The notes beneath the pieces were generated by a model, which saw only the letters and a program-made list of their open reading frames with translations, was not told the origin of the DNA and made no database searches. Shown here one piece after another: positions 51,701-62,700 of a stretch of DNA of 64,000 bases (position 1 is the first letter of the stretch; every line of letters starts with the position of its first letter). A program made the position numbers and the translations under genes. Source of the DNA: Ashinkailepas kermadecensis (lineage: Eukaryota; Arthropoda; Thecostraca; Neolepadidae). The stretch spans positions 807,001 to 871,000 of the forward strand of contig JAOTOM010005102.1 in NCBI GenBank assembly GCA_034440615.1, given 5' to 3'.

Positions 51701-52522
51701 ATAAGTGTATTTGTAATTAAGTTGATGTTTTCGACGGGAGAAATGTTGGGGTTGTATTGAATATGTGAAAGTTACTGAAATGTTGTCCAATCGGCCTTTG
51801 AAACTTTCCAGCAGGGGATGAAACTGGGTGTGGTATCGGTCGCAGTTGAAAATGTGGGTGTTAATTTGATGGGGTAGTGGTCGCTGTCATGAATGTCGGT
51901 ATCAATGGTCCAGTCAAAATCGTTGGCCAGGGTCAGAGAGCATATTGATAAATCAATAGCTGTTTTTGTATTATGTCCAAGGTGAAAAAAATGTTGGTTC
52001 TCCGGTGTTAAGTAATCCTAAATTATGTCGGTCTAAAAATTGTTCAATGATCTGTCCTCGAGTGTCTCTATGTGTACGTGTTTGATCCCAGGCTAGACCA
52101 TGTGCATTCAAGTCTCCGAGTAGTATGAAAGGGTTCTTGAAATGCGCTATAAGGTTTTCTAAATGTGTCAAAATATTTGTGTTGTCGGTGTGTGGTGGAA
52201 TATAAATGGAACAAACATCTATATTTCTACCATGTAAACGTAATGTACAAGCTACGGCTTGTAATTGTGTATTAAGTGTAATTTGTGTATGTGTGAAATC
52301 ATTGTTTATGTAAAGTGCTGTACCGCCACTTCGATGTGATCCACGGACCTCGTCGTGACGATACAGTGAATAATTGAAAAGGTTAAAGTTGTATGTATCA
52401 TTAGGTAAAAACCATGTTTCTTGGAGTGCTATGAGAATAGGTGCGAGAACACCGAAAAAAACTTTCATTTCGGCCCATTTGGAGATTAGGCTGCGGCAAT
52501 TCCATTGTAAAAGTGTAGACAT
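48756..52522 (-). pseudogene. LINE ORF2: endonuclease, reverse transcriptase, RNase H (frameshifted)
   Basis: The start at 52522 gives LLQWNCR. The APE-type endonuclease has ALQET, SIYIPP, LLGDLNAHGLAWD and SDHYPI. The reverse transcriptase has FRPIALTSCLGKLFERIV, FLDISKTYDMV, GLPQGSCISPVSFNLIIND and SLFADDSAFW. RNase H has FTDGSK, AELHAI, CSDSKSVL and WVPSHCGIPGNEEAD. The C-terminus has RLRIGHTFLTH and CPSCNTHLTVTHILLHC. Five frame changes fall in runs at 51985 (A7), 51661 (A4), 51029 (T6), 50377 (A7) and 50283 (A4). Two in-frame stops also exist: TAA at 51774-51772 and TGA at 49073-49071. As assembled, it is inactive. Confidence 0.88.
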
Positions 52523-54107
52523 CAGGAAGAAAAGTTTTAGTGTTTGTCTGCACCTTTCGGTGCATGTCGGAGCCAGGAGTGTAGTTCTTGCGGACAAATG
52601 GGTTGGTTGCGGGCGGCGGCGGTGGATCCGCCAGAGCCGTCCGGCCGACCGGTGACCTTGGCAAGGTCACGGCGGCCGGCCACTGCCGCGGGGATGCCCG
52701 CCGGCTTGGATTCGGTCGTGTCACGTGAGCGCCGGCCGGCGCTGGACGCGCAGGGCTCGATCGGCGGCCGGCTGATGGGGAACGTGAATTTCCCTCCGCA
52801 GCCGAATGACTGCGGGGCCTGTCACTCCTCGCTGGAGTGGTCCGCTTGTTGGGAGCCGGAGTGGTTTGTGTGTTGGGAACCAGGATGGTTTGTGTCGGTG
52901 TGGTCAGTGGTGTGAGTTTTTTTAGTGGAGCTAATCCGGGAATCATGTCAGTTTGAATAGAAGTAGAAGTGGTGTTGACGCGAGGGGTGGAGGGAGCGAC
53001 GGTGGCCGCATGGGCGTAAGTTTTGGTCGAGGGGAGGTGGCCTCGACAGACCGTCGGGCCTGGGGGTATGACACCCCGGTTGTTAGCCTTGACGGCGCAC
53101 ACGTCCTTCTCCTTGCGCCAAACTGGACATTGATTGGAAGTTGTGAGGTGATCAGATGTGTTACAGCTGAGGCAGTGAGCAGGCTTGGAGCAGGTGGAAT
53201 CAGGATGGGGTGGTTCTCCGTACTTTTGGCAGCGGGCTGATTGGCGACAAGCTGTACTGCCATAGCCGAAGCGCTGGCAATTAAAACAGCGGAGAGGATT
53301 GGGGATAAAGACACGGACTGGGTATCGAAGGTTGCCGGCGAAGAGTGTCTTGGAAAGAGTTATAGAGTTGAAGGTAAGGACTAGGAGACTCGTGTCACGT
53401 TTCTGGCCATCTTTGAAGGATGTGATGCGGCGGACGTGGGTTCACCCCCTCCAGCCTGAGCTCCGCCTGAATATCTTCCTCAGACATGAAGCGGAGCTCC
53501 GGCGCGAAGACGGTGCCCTTGGTGGTGTTGCGGTTCGGGTGGAGTGAAATGGTCACGGATTTACCACAAAATGTGGTGGTACGGAGGAGGGCTTTGGTCT
53601 GGGCTCGGGTTTGGGTTTTGATGACGAGGGTTCCGTTAGCTGGGGCTTCAATGTCAGGATTGGTTAAGGAGCAAATGGCGAAGAGTTGCTTGGTTGGCCA
53701 GAAAACGGTGACACGACGAAAGGAGACGGACTCCTCGACAGGCTTTACCACGATGTATGATCCAGCACTGTCGAGGTAGGGTTCGATGGGCTGGATGGGT
53801 TCTGCTTGGGAGGGCATGGTCTGGTTCGAGCGTGGGTCAGCGGCGTGGAGAGTGATGGTCCGGTCGGAATTGCGAGGCGAGGTCGTGGTCTTGGGACGAG
53901 CAGGGGTCGGTGAGGCACAGAGGGTTTCCATGGCGTCATCCAAAGGAATAGTCCGGCGCGGGTCATCAATGTTTGTATCAAGTGAGGGAGCAACAGGGGC
54001 CGAGTCCAGGGTCGCGCGATGGTCGTCTTGGGTGGTTAATGGCGGGAATTCCGTGCCTGAGTCCGTTGGCGAGCATGGGTCAATATCCTTCTTGCGTTTT
54101 TCCCCAT
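52522..54107 (-). pseudogene. LINE ORF1, gag-like with CCHC zinc knuckles (frameshifted)
   Basis: Probable nucleic-acid-binding protein of the retrotransposon particle. The likely start is the ATG at 54107, then a Lys/Arg-rich N-terminus and an acidic/proline stretch. A conserved fold block follows (YIVVKPVEE, FRRVTVFWP near 53740). Knuckles begin RCFNCQRFGYGSTAC near 53285. Then come VSYPQARR and TYAHAATVAP, and a proline-rich tail. Frame changes at four runs (T5 at 54097, G3 at 53438, C4 at 53074, T4 at 53021, plus-strand bases) are each explained by a one-base run-length difference. A TGATG at 52524-52520 could be an overlapping ORF1 stop and ORF2 start. Confidence 0.8.
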
Positions 54108-54340
54108 CGTGGGAAAAACCTACCTAATTTAAATAAACACGAAGGACACACAGAAACGACAAGAATGGAAATACGACGACGAAAATCGTGTGGGGTGACG
54201 GGTGTCACCCCTGCAAACGAAACAGGAAAAGAGCAACGGGTGTCACCCCACGGAAATGAAAAATGGAGCTGCGAAAACCAGCAGCCAATCAAGCCTTTCG
54301 GCAGGTCGGAGTGCACAGTGAGCTTCGGCTATAGTCGAAG

Positions 54341-56529
54341 TATGCTCGAATAGTACTGAACACTCCATGCCGCCGAACTGCGAAGGTAAACAAATATGTT
54401 CCTCCGAGCAGCCGCGATGATGTGAGCGTCTGAGGATTTCATTGCGACTTTATCTCGCCACACCACCGCGCAGTGTTGTGGACGACATGGACACAGTCAA
54501 CCATCGGCCGTGTCGTCAAGCTGAGCCAGTCAGCGCCGTTCGAAGCCCAACATGGATGAATGAAATATTTGATTTTGCCATGCAAAGCTGAAGTGCCATT
54601 TCAGTTCTCGTTCCAGACCAGTAGAAACCCGCTTTAGAGCGGTGTGTGTTGCATGCGGTTCCAATGTGTAGCATCGTGAAGCCCCTGTCGCTTTCTTCGT
54701 TTTCCATGAAGCCTGCGTGCAACAGGCATCGCAATTGGGAATGAACTGGAGCATAACCAAACATGAGAATCAGATATTTCGAATTTTTATTTGGTATTCC
54801 AAGCACAGTTTTCAGACCACTTATTACAAAGAAACACGCCGAATTAGCTCCTCGATGCTTCAAAAGGACACACAACATTCATATTAGCGTAAACACAGCC
54901 AGTGCGCATGGCGAGGTGATGTCCACTAACCAACGCACCACCATCACGTGCCACGTGCAGCTATCGGCTGCCGACTGCAGCCCAGCAGCAGCTGATTTGT
55001 CTCACCGGCTGCCGGCCCGGATGCAGCCCTCGGCCTTCGAGAGGGCTGAATGTCACCCGATCTCGGCTATATTTAACCCACTAAAAATACAGACGATACG
55101 TGGGGAGGAGCTGGGGACACCTCCGCGCCGTGGACCAGGCAAGTACGAACGGCAAACCAGATCATCCACCATAGAATCCGCATCTGACAGAAACAGAGGC
55201 TGTTGGCTAACAATAAATATATGCCGGTAGCAAGTGAAACTGTGATAACTTGGTGAATCTTTCAAGACTAGGGACCTTCGTAATAATGCTTGAGGTAGGG
55301 TGTTTGCACCTCAGATGGTCGCAGCTGGTGATGTACTCCATCCAGTGTCATATCAAATATATTAAAACACAAGCATCATTTTATTCACATCCATGCTGCA
55401 TAAGCTTATTCATCAGGAAGTTGAGCTTATGCAAGCTTCAGGACAATTGTTGGCCATGTAAATGTGAAAAAGTATCGATGTACTGATTTATATCCCACAC
55501 ACAAATGCGCGTGTCACAGTTGAAGCCCGTGGCCACAATAGCGCCATAAAGCTGTCATGGCCAGGACAATTGAAGAGATTAAGCCACAACGTGGCTGCTT
55601 CAGCGGAAGTCATCTGCCACCTCTGTGCTTCGGGAACGGCACGAAATGAACGGCACGAAATGGCCGAACAGGCTGACATGTTTTGAACATTTCCGTCACA
55701 CATTTGAGATACCAGTGAGATCTCCGTGAGATTTGAAATCCACAAAAACTGCATCGTCAGCGCTATGACACAACATTGACTTCAGAGGGCTATAACACTC
55801 CATGCCCGAATTATGCAATCATTTTCCTCTTAGCCATGTTTAGCCATTCAATCACGACGTGGACTCTGCGTGCGATGCATTGTGGCGGTATACAATGGCA
55901 TTTGCGTCGTGGCTCCAGCGTTGCTAAAAGTATACATCTGCGATGTGCTTTGACCGTATTACCATTTACTACAGTTGTGTGTAAATAATCCTGCAACGTG
56001 GATATTTCTCATCGAATGGAAATCACCGAGACAATACAGAATACTTTCAGGATGATCTTTTCGTGCAGTAAGTGGGGTGGCGCAATCACCCACAGGGGGT
56101 GGGAACATCATTCAATACTGGGGTGTGACTACCACTTACCGTTTAGTAGCTCTATGGTTGCACATGCTCTCCACCAAGGGGTTATCGAGACACCAGGCAC
56201 TTTCCGTGTTGAAGCGCAGCGAATTGAACTGACGCTTTTCCTCTCATAAGTTGAATCTTATTGTCTGCAGCCCGAAAGAAAGGCAGAACAAAAGGGGGCA
56301 TAATGCTCCAATGAGCAACGTTAATTATTAGAAACGGTTGCAATTCATAGTCCCTTGCCGAATCTTTAACTTCCAAAAGTTACGATATTACCACCTCGTT
56401 ACCCGAAGAGAAAATGTAACTCTCAGTGGCTGTTATCTTAAAAAATGGAAATAAGAAGCTCGTCGCTTGACTAATTTCCTATTGACCAGCATCACCAATG
56501 AGATAATACTAAAACTTTCAACCCGAGCC
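54341..56529. other. Intron 1 segment, no recognisable gene
   Basis: Unique sequence between the LINE and the 34-bp array; no exon, repeat family or RNA recognised. Confidence 0.45.
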
Positions 56530-57755
56530 CGACCAGGACAGACTTCCCACCCTGGTCAGAACGGGACAGACGTCTCCTTCCCACCCCAGCCAGACCAGGA
56601 CAGACGCCTCCTTCCCACTCCAGCCAGACCATGACAGACGCCTGCTTCCCACTCCAACCAGACCAGGACAAATGCCTCCTTCCCATCTTAGTCAGACCAG
56701 ATAGACGCCTCCTTCCCACTCCAGCCAGACCAGGACAGACGCCTCCTTCCCACTCCAGCCAGACCAGGACAGACGCCTCCTTCCCACTCCAGCCAGACCA
56801 GGACAGACGCCTCCTTCCCACTCCAACCAGACCAGGACAAATGCCTCCTTCCCACTCCAGCCAGACCAGGACAGACGTCTCCTTCCCACCCCAGCCAGAC
56901 CAGGACAGACGTCTCCTTCCCACTCCAGCCAGACCAGATAGACGCCTCCTTCCCACTCCAGCCAGACCAGGACAGACGCCTCCTTCCCACTCCAGCCAGA
57001 CCATGACAGACGCCTGCTTCCCACTCCAACCAGACCATGACAGACGCCTGCTTCCCACTCCAACCAGACCATGACAAATGCCTCCTTCCCATCTTAGTCA
57101 GACCAGATAGACGCCTCCTTCCCACTCCAGCCAGACCAGGACAGACGCCTCCTTCCCACTCCAGCCAGACCATGACAGACGCCTGCTTCCCACTCCAACC
57201 AGACCAGGACAAATGCCTCCTTCCCATCTTAGTCAGACCAGATAGACGCCTCCTTCCCACCCCAGCCAGACCAGGACAGACGTCTCCTTCCCACTCCAGC
57301 CAGACCAGGACAGACGCCTGCTTCCCACTCCAACCAGACCAGGACAAATGCCTCCTTCCCATCTTAGTCAGACCAGATAGACGCCTGCTTCCCACTCCAG
57401 CCAGACCATGACAGACGCCTGCTTCCCACTCCAAGCCAGACCATGACAGACGCCTGCTTCCCACTCCAACCAGACCATGACAAATGCCTCCTTCCCATCT
57501 TAGTCAGACCAGATAGACGCCTCCTTCCCACTCCAGCCAGACCAGGACAGACGCCTCCTTCCCACTCCAGCCAGACCAGGACAGACGCCTCCTTCCCACT
57601 CCAGCCAGACCATGACAGACGCCTGCTTCCCACTCCAACCAGACCAGGACAAATGCCTCCTTCCCATCTTAGTCAGACCAGATAGACGCCTCCTTCCCAC
57701 CCCAGCCAGGCCAGGACAGACAAAGACAGACTTCCCACCCAGCCAGACCAGGGTA
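56530..57755. repeat. 34-bp minisatellite with four-unit higher-order structure, about 36 copies
   Basis: Unit CAGACCAGGACAGACGCC, TCCTTCCCACTCCAGC. A marker variant, CCCATCTTAGTCAGACC followed by a 33-bp AGATAGACG unit, recurs at about 56687, 57093, 57228, 57363, 57499 and 57668. Spacings are about 406, 135, 135, 136 and 169 bp, that is 12, 4, 4, 4 and 5 units. Open frames on both strands are by-products. Confidence 0.95.
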
Positions 57756-58153
57756 CACGTCTCCTTTCTTGCAAGACCCGCAATATCTCTTCTAAGAGTA
57801 GCCGGTGGTGGATGCATGGCTCGTGTAATGCAGTGATTAATACCTGACAAGTCACCAGTGTTTCTAACCCCTGCTGACCTCCCGTGTTTGTCTGCCAGGA
57901 AAACTCTGGTGACCTCTAGAAGCCTGTCTTTTGGAATGTTTCTGAACACGTGCCAGGTCACCATTTGGGAACTGCCAGTCCTTCTGGACCTGTCCCACCA
58001 TCTGACCTGTTCGTCAGATGACCTGCAATGACCTATTCGCTGCGCTAAAAATGAAGGCGTGATGTAAACGGCGAATGCCAATGTGACTGGAGATACTGCG
58101 TAACTATTATTAATTTGCATTACGTAGCCGCCTGTCACTAACACTTTGCACTC
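57756..58153. other. Intron 1 segment, no recognisable gene
   Basis: Unique sequence between the 34-bp array and the hairpin duplication. Nothing identified. Confidence 0.45.
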
Positions 58154-58320
58154 CGCCGCGCGACTCGTCCTCCATGAGGACGAGTCGCGCGGCGCACACT
58201 CCACCGGCCCACGTAGCATCTGGCCCACACTTGGCCCACACCGACTCGTCCTCCATGAGGACGAGTCGCGCGGCGCACACTCCACCGGCCCACGTAGCAT
58301 CTGGCCCACACTTGGCTCCC
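58154..58320. repeat. Perfect 19-bp hairpin within an 81-bp direct duplication
   Basis: The stem 58154-58172 pairs with 58176-58194 without mismatch (arm core CGCGCGACTCGTCCTC), with loop CAT. The sequence from GACTCGTCCTCC (58162) recurs at 58243, where only a 12-bp stem (CGACTCGTCCTC) is left. It lies about 0.55 kb into intron 1 and so would be in the nascent pre-mRNA. Confidence 0.9.
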
Positions 58321-58743
58321 TCCCCTTGTCGAACGGTCACTTCTCGCTCGGGTTGAGTTTCATCTGGACGCCGGTGTACGACAGTGCAGCTTCAGTCCAT
58401 GTCCTCGCGCGAACATGTTCCATTTCGCCGTGAATATATCGACAAACTTCACCTGCATATCGTGTTGACGACCCCGACTTACCCGCTTGCAAGCACACAC
58501 CAACAGCCACCGTTTCGGCACTCAATCTTCTTCAACACTAAGTTTTATCCGCTCAGCTATTTCCCTAACAAGATCGAGATAATCCCTGACATAATCCTAA
58601 AAAGATCGAGATGTCGAACCGATGGTTCCACGAGCCAATGTGCAATAACAAGCTTTGCATGCATTCCCACCGTCGCTTGTCAATTACACCGGCAACTGCG
58701 GGCGGGGGCCGTCGGCCGGGCCGCCGGTGACGTCACCACTCAC
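58321..58743. other. Intron 1, first ~420 bases after exon 1's donor
   Basis: Unique sequence. No enhancer-like or coding feature recognised. Confidence 0.45.
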
Positions 58744-58901
58744 CAGCTGCTGTCGCGGTCCGTGTAGCCGGCCACGCTGAAGCCGAACATGGTGTCGGCC
58801 TGGCCGCGGTACACCGTCGGATGGTGCACGTCCACGTTGTAGCCGACCACCGACGCGGCGGCCAGCGTCGCCACCAGCGTTGCCGTCACGGTCGCCGCCA
58901 T
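58744..58901 (-). CDS. Integrin alpha subunit, coding exon 1 (signal peptide and N-terminus)
   Basis: Integrin alpha chains pair with a beta chain at the plasma membrane and bind extracellular matrix; the N-terminal half is a seven-bladed beta-propeller. This exon encodes residues 1-52 plus two bases of W53. Residues 1-20 form a signal peptide with an Ala/Val/Leu core. The mature chain starts near YNVDVHHP, followed by VYRG and FGFSVAGY (39-46), the usual opening of alpha-chain blade 1. The ATG at 58901 has G at -3 and G at +4; the frame stays open upstream only from a GTG. The exon ends TG|GTGAGT, and the split W codon is completed exactly by exon 2. GC-rich codon use fits the other four exons. 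Family identity is a recognition call from motifs and exon joining. Confidence 0.9.
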
Positions 58902-59026
58902 CGCTGGCGAGCGCGAGCGCGAGTTCACATGGACCGGCCGCAGCGCGAGTGTCTCCTCACCGGCTGGCCCCGCACCGCGCCGGCCGTCCTCGCAGCGATC
59001 ACTGGCGACCTGATGAGGTGCCGCCT

Positions 59027-59028
<2 letters not shown>

Positions 59029-59056
<28 letters not shown>
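59029..59056. repeat. CCG trinucleotide run
   Basis: About nine CCG units about 130 bp upstream of the start codon, probably in the 5' UTR or promoter. Confidence 0.9.
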
Positions 59057-59057
<1 letters not shown>

Positions 59058-59115
59058 TCTGCCGGCATCGCTGGCGACGGCACAGGTGCACGGCAGGCGG
59101 TGTCGGCCGGGCCAG

Positions 59116-59310
59116 TCGACGGGCAGTCGACGGGAGAGCGGACCGGGCGGCGGGCAGCAGGCTCACACACACAGGCACACCTACACACAGACACACACAC
59201 ACACACTCACACACACTCACACTCACACACTCGACGGGCAGTCGACGGGAGAGCGGGCCGGGCGGCGGACAGCAGGCTCACACACATAGGCACACCTACA
59301 CACAGACACA
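59116..59310. repeat. 115-bp direct duplication with CA tracts
   Basis: Units start TCGACGGGCAGTCGACGGG at 59116 and 59231. Each runs through GAGCGG.CCGGGCGGCGG into CACA-rich sequence. The second unit ends where the inverted repeat at 59310 begins. Confidence 0.9.
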
Positions 59311-59328
59311 AAAGCCAATTTGTCGAGA

Positions 59329-59385
<57 letters not shown>

Positions 59386-59402
59386 TCCGCAAATTGGCTT
59401 TT
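59310..59402. repeat. TA microsatellite between 21-bp inverted repeats
   Basis: The left arm 59310-59330 (AAAAGCCAATTTG then TCGAGAAT) and the right arm 59382-59402 are reverse complements with two mismatches, enclosing about 50 bp of (TA)n. The whole 93 bp can fold into one near-perfect hairpin. Confidence 0.9.
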
Positions 59403-59758
59403 GGCTACTACATTGCGATGCACGAACAATGGTCGATGACTCATGTAGGTAAATATCAAGCGGACACAAACGGCGAGTCGACGCAACCGCAGACAGGGAA
59501 CAGCAAATAAGCGCACAGGGTTGCAAATCTGTTGGGCCAGCTGGTTCCGGTGTGGAGACAGTTCGGTGACGTTCGTATCATTTGGGATCGGGGCAGATCG
59601 GGGCAGGGAGAAGCGGTCAGGTCAACGGTAGCTTGGTCAGATCACTGGCAGGTCAGCAGGTAATTTGCACACGCTAGAAGGAACTGGAGTTTGCCTTGCG
59701 CACATGGGTTACTCTCCCGATACTGATCAATGACGAGAAAATGAATGCACGTTCGAAG

Positions 59759-62700
59759 CCTGAGTGTGTTGTCGTGAACACATGGCGCATTAACGGGCCT
59801 GAGTGTGTTGTCGTGAACACATGGCGCATTAACGGGCCTGAGTGTGTTGTCGTGAACACATGGCGCATTAACGGGCCTGAGTGTGTTGTCGTGAACACAT
59901 GGCGCATTAACGGGCCTGAGTGTGTTGTCGTGAACACATGGCGCATTAACGGGCCTGAGTGTGTTGTCGTGAACACATGGCGCATTAACGGGCATGAGTG
60001 TGTTGTCGTGAACACATGGCGCATTAACGGGCCTGAGTGTGTTGTCGTGAACACATGGCGCATTAACGGGCCTGAGTGTGTTGTCGTGAACACATGGCGC
60101 ATTAACGGGCATGAGTGTGTTGTCGTGAACACATGGCGCATTAACGGGCATGAGTGTGTTGTCGTGAACACATGGCGCATTAACGGGCCTGAGTGTGTTG
60201 TCGTGAACACATGGCGCATTAACGGGCCTGAGTGTGTTGTCGTGAACACATGGCGCATTAACGGGCATGAGTGTGTTGTCGTGAACACATGGCGCATTAA
60301 CGGGCCTGAGTGTGTTGTCGTGAACACATGGCGCATTAACGGGCCTGAGTGTGTTGTCGTGAACACATGGCGCATTAACGGGCATGAGTGTGTTGTCGTG
60401 AACACATGGCGCATTAACGGGCCTGAGTGTGTTGTCGTGAACACATGGCGCATTAACGGGCATGAGTGTGTTGTCGTGAACACATGGCGCATTAACGGGC
60501 CTGAGTGTGTTGTCGTGAACACATGGCGCATTAACGGGCATGAGTGTGTTGTCGTGAACACATGGCGCATTAACGGGCCTGAGTGTGTTGTCGTGAACAC
60601 ATGGCGCATTAACGGGCCTGAGTGTGTTGTCGTGAACACATGGCGCATTAACGGGCCTGAGTGTGTTGTCGTGAACACATGGCGCATTAACGGGCCTGAG
60701 TGTGTTGTCGTGAACACATGGCGCATTAACGGGCCTGAGTGTGTTGTCGTGAACACATGGCGCATTAACGGGCCTGAGTGTGTTGTCGTGAACACATGGC
60801 GCATTAACGGGCCTGAGTGTGTTGTCGTGAACACATGGCGCATTAACGGGCCTGAGTGTGTTGTCGTGAACACATGGCGCATTAACGGGCCTGAGTGTGT
60901 TGTCGTGAACACATGGCGCATTAACGGGCCTGAGTGTGTTGTCGTGAACACATGGCGCATTAACGGGCCTGAGTGTGTTGTCGTGAACACATGGCGCATT
61001 AACGGGCCTGAGTGTGTTGTCGTGAACACATGGCGCATTAACGGGCCTGAGTGTGTTGTCGTGAACACATGGCGCATTAACGGGCCTGAGTGTGTTGTCG
61101 TGAACACATGGCGCATTAACGGGCCTGAGTGTGTTGTCGTGAACACATGGCGCATTAACGGGCCTGAGTGTGTTGTCGTGAACACATGGCGCATTAACGG
61201 GCCTGAGGGGGTTGTCAAAAAAACCATTAACGGGCCTGAGTGTGTTGTCGTGAACACATGGCGCATTAACGGGCCTGAGTGTGTTGTCGTGAACACATGG
61301 CGCATTAACGGGCCTGAGTGTGTTGTCGTGAACACATGGCGCATTAACGGGCCTGAGTGTGTTGTCGTGAACACATGGCGCATTAACGGGCCTGAGTGTG
61401 TTGTCGTGAACACATGGCGCATTAACGGGCCTGAGTGTGTTGTCGTGAACACATGGCGCATTAACGGGCCTGAGTGTGTTGTCGTGAACACATGGCGCAT
61501 TAACGGGCCTGAGTGTGTTGTCGTGAACACATGGCGCATTAACGGGCCTGAGTGTGTTGTCGTGAACACATGGCGCATTAACGGGCCTGAGTGTGTTGTC
61601 GTGAACACATGGCGCATTAACGGGCCTGAGTGTGTTGTCGTGAACACATGGCGCATTAACGGGCCTGAGTGTGTTGTCGTGAACACATGGCGCATTAACG
61701 GGCCTGAGTGTGTTGTCGTGAACACATGGCGCATTAACGGGCCTGAGTGTGTTGTCGTGAACACATGGCGCATTAACGGGCCTGAGTGTGTTGTCGTGAA
61801 CACATGGCGCATTAACGGGCCTGAGTGTGTTGTCGTGAACACATGGCGCATTAACGGGCCTGAGTGTGTTGTCGTGAACACATGGCGCATTAACGGGCCT
61901 GAGTGTGTTGTCGTGAACACATGGCGCATTAACGGGCCTGAGTGTGTTGTCGTGAACACATGGCGCATTAACGGGCCTGAGTGTGTTGTCGTGAACACAT
62001 GGCGCATTAACGGCCTGAGTGTGTTGTCGTAAACACAGGGCACTAAAGGGGCCTGAGTGTGTTGTCGTGAACACATGGCGCATTAACGGGCCTGAGTGTG
62101 TTGTCGTGAACACATGGCGCATTAACGGGCCTGAGTGTGTTGTCGTGAACACATGGCGCATTAACGGGCCTGAGTGTGTTGTCGTGAACACATGGCGCAT
62201 TAACGGGCCTGAGTGTGTTGTCGTGAACACATGGCGCATTAACGGGCCTTGTGTTGTCGTGAACACATGGCGCATTAAGGAGCGGGTGTGTTGTCGTGAA
62301 CACATGGCGCATTAACGGGCCTGAGTGTGTTGTCGTGAACACATGGCGCATTAACGGGCCTGAGTGTGTTGTCGTGAACACATGGCGCATTAACGGGCCT
62401 GAGTGTGTTGTCGTGAACACATGGCGCATTAACGGGCCTAAGTGTGTTGTCATGAAAACAGCGCATTAACGGGCCTGAGTGTGTTGTCGTGAACACATGG
62501 CGCATTAACGGGCCTGAGTGTGTTGTCGTGAACACATGGCGCATTAACGGGCCTGAGTGTGTTGTCGTGAACACATGGCGCATTAACGGGCCTGAGTGTG
62601 TTGTCGTGAACACATGGCGCATTAACGGGCCTGAGTGTGTTGTCGTGAACACATGGCGCATTAACGGGCCTGAGTGTGTTGTCGTGAACACATGGCGCAT

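Larger units (their letters stand above)
48670..54340 (-). mobile_element. Nearly complete non-LTR retrotransposon of the I/jockey group with RNase H
   Basis: Two-ORF LINE transcribed on the minus strand: a gag-like ORF1 with CCHC knuckles, and an ORF2 with endonuclease, reverse transcriptase, RNase H and a C-terminal Cys/His motif. The 3' end near 48670 has a short hairpin, GGCCTGAGGAGGCC, before AAGTGCTTAACTAAAC. The 5' boundary is an estimate; a GGGGTGACGGGTGTCACCCC palindrome lies near 54194. No target duplication was found. RNase H plus a gag ORF fits the I-like rather than the strict jockey lineage. It lies in the integrin gene's intron 1 in the same orientation as the gene. Confidence 0.9.
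58902..59758 (-). promoter_or_regulatory. Probable 5' UTR and proximal promoter of the integrin alpha gene
   Basis: This lies between the exon 1 start codon and the upstream 39-bp array. It is GC- and CpG-rich near the ATG, with a (CCG)n run at about 59029-59056, then a 115-bp direct duplication, CA tracts and a TA tract flanked by inverted repeats. I see no unambiguous TATA box or initiator, so the transcription start is not placed. An untranslated first exon further right is also possible. Confidence 0.35.
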
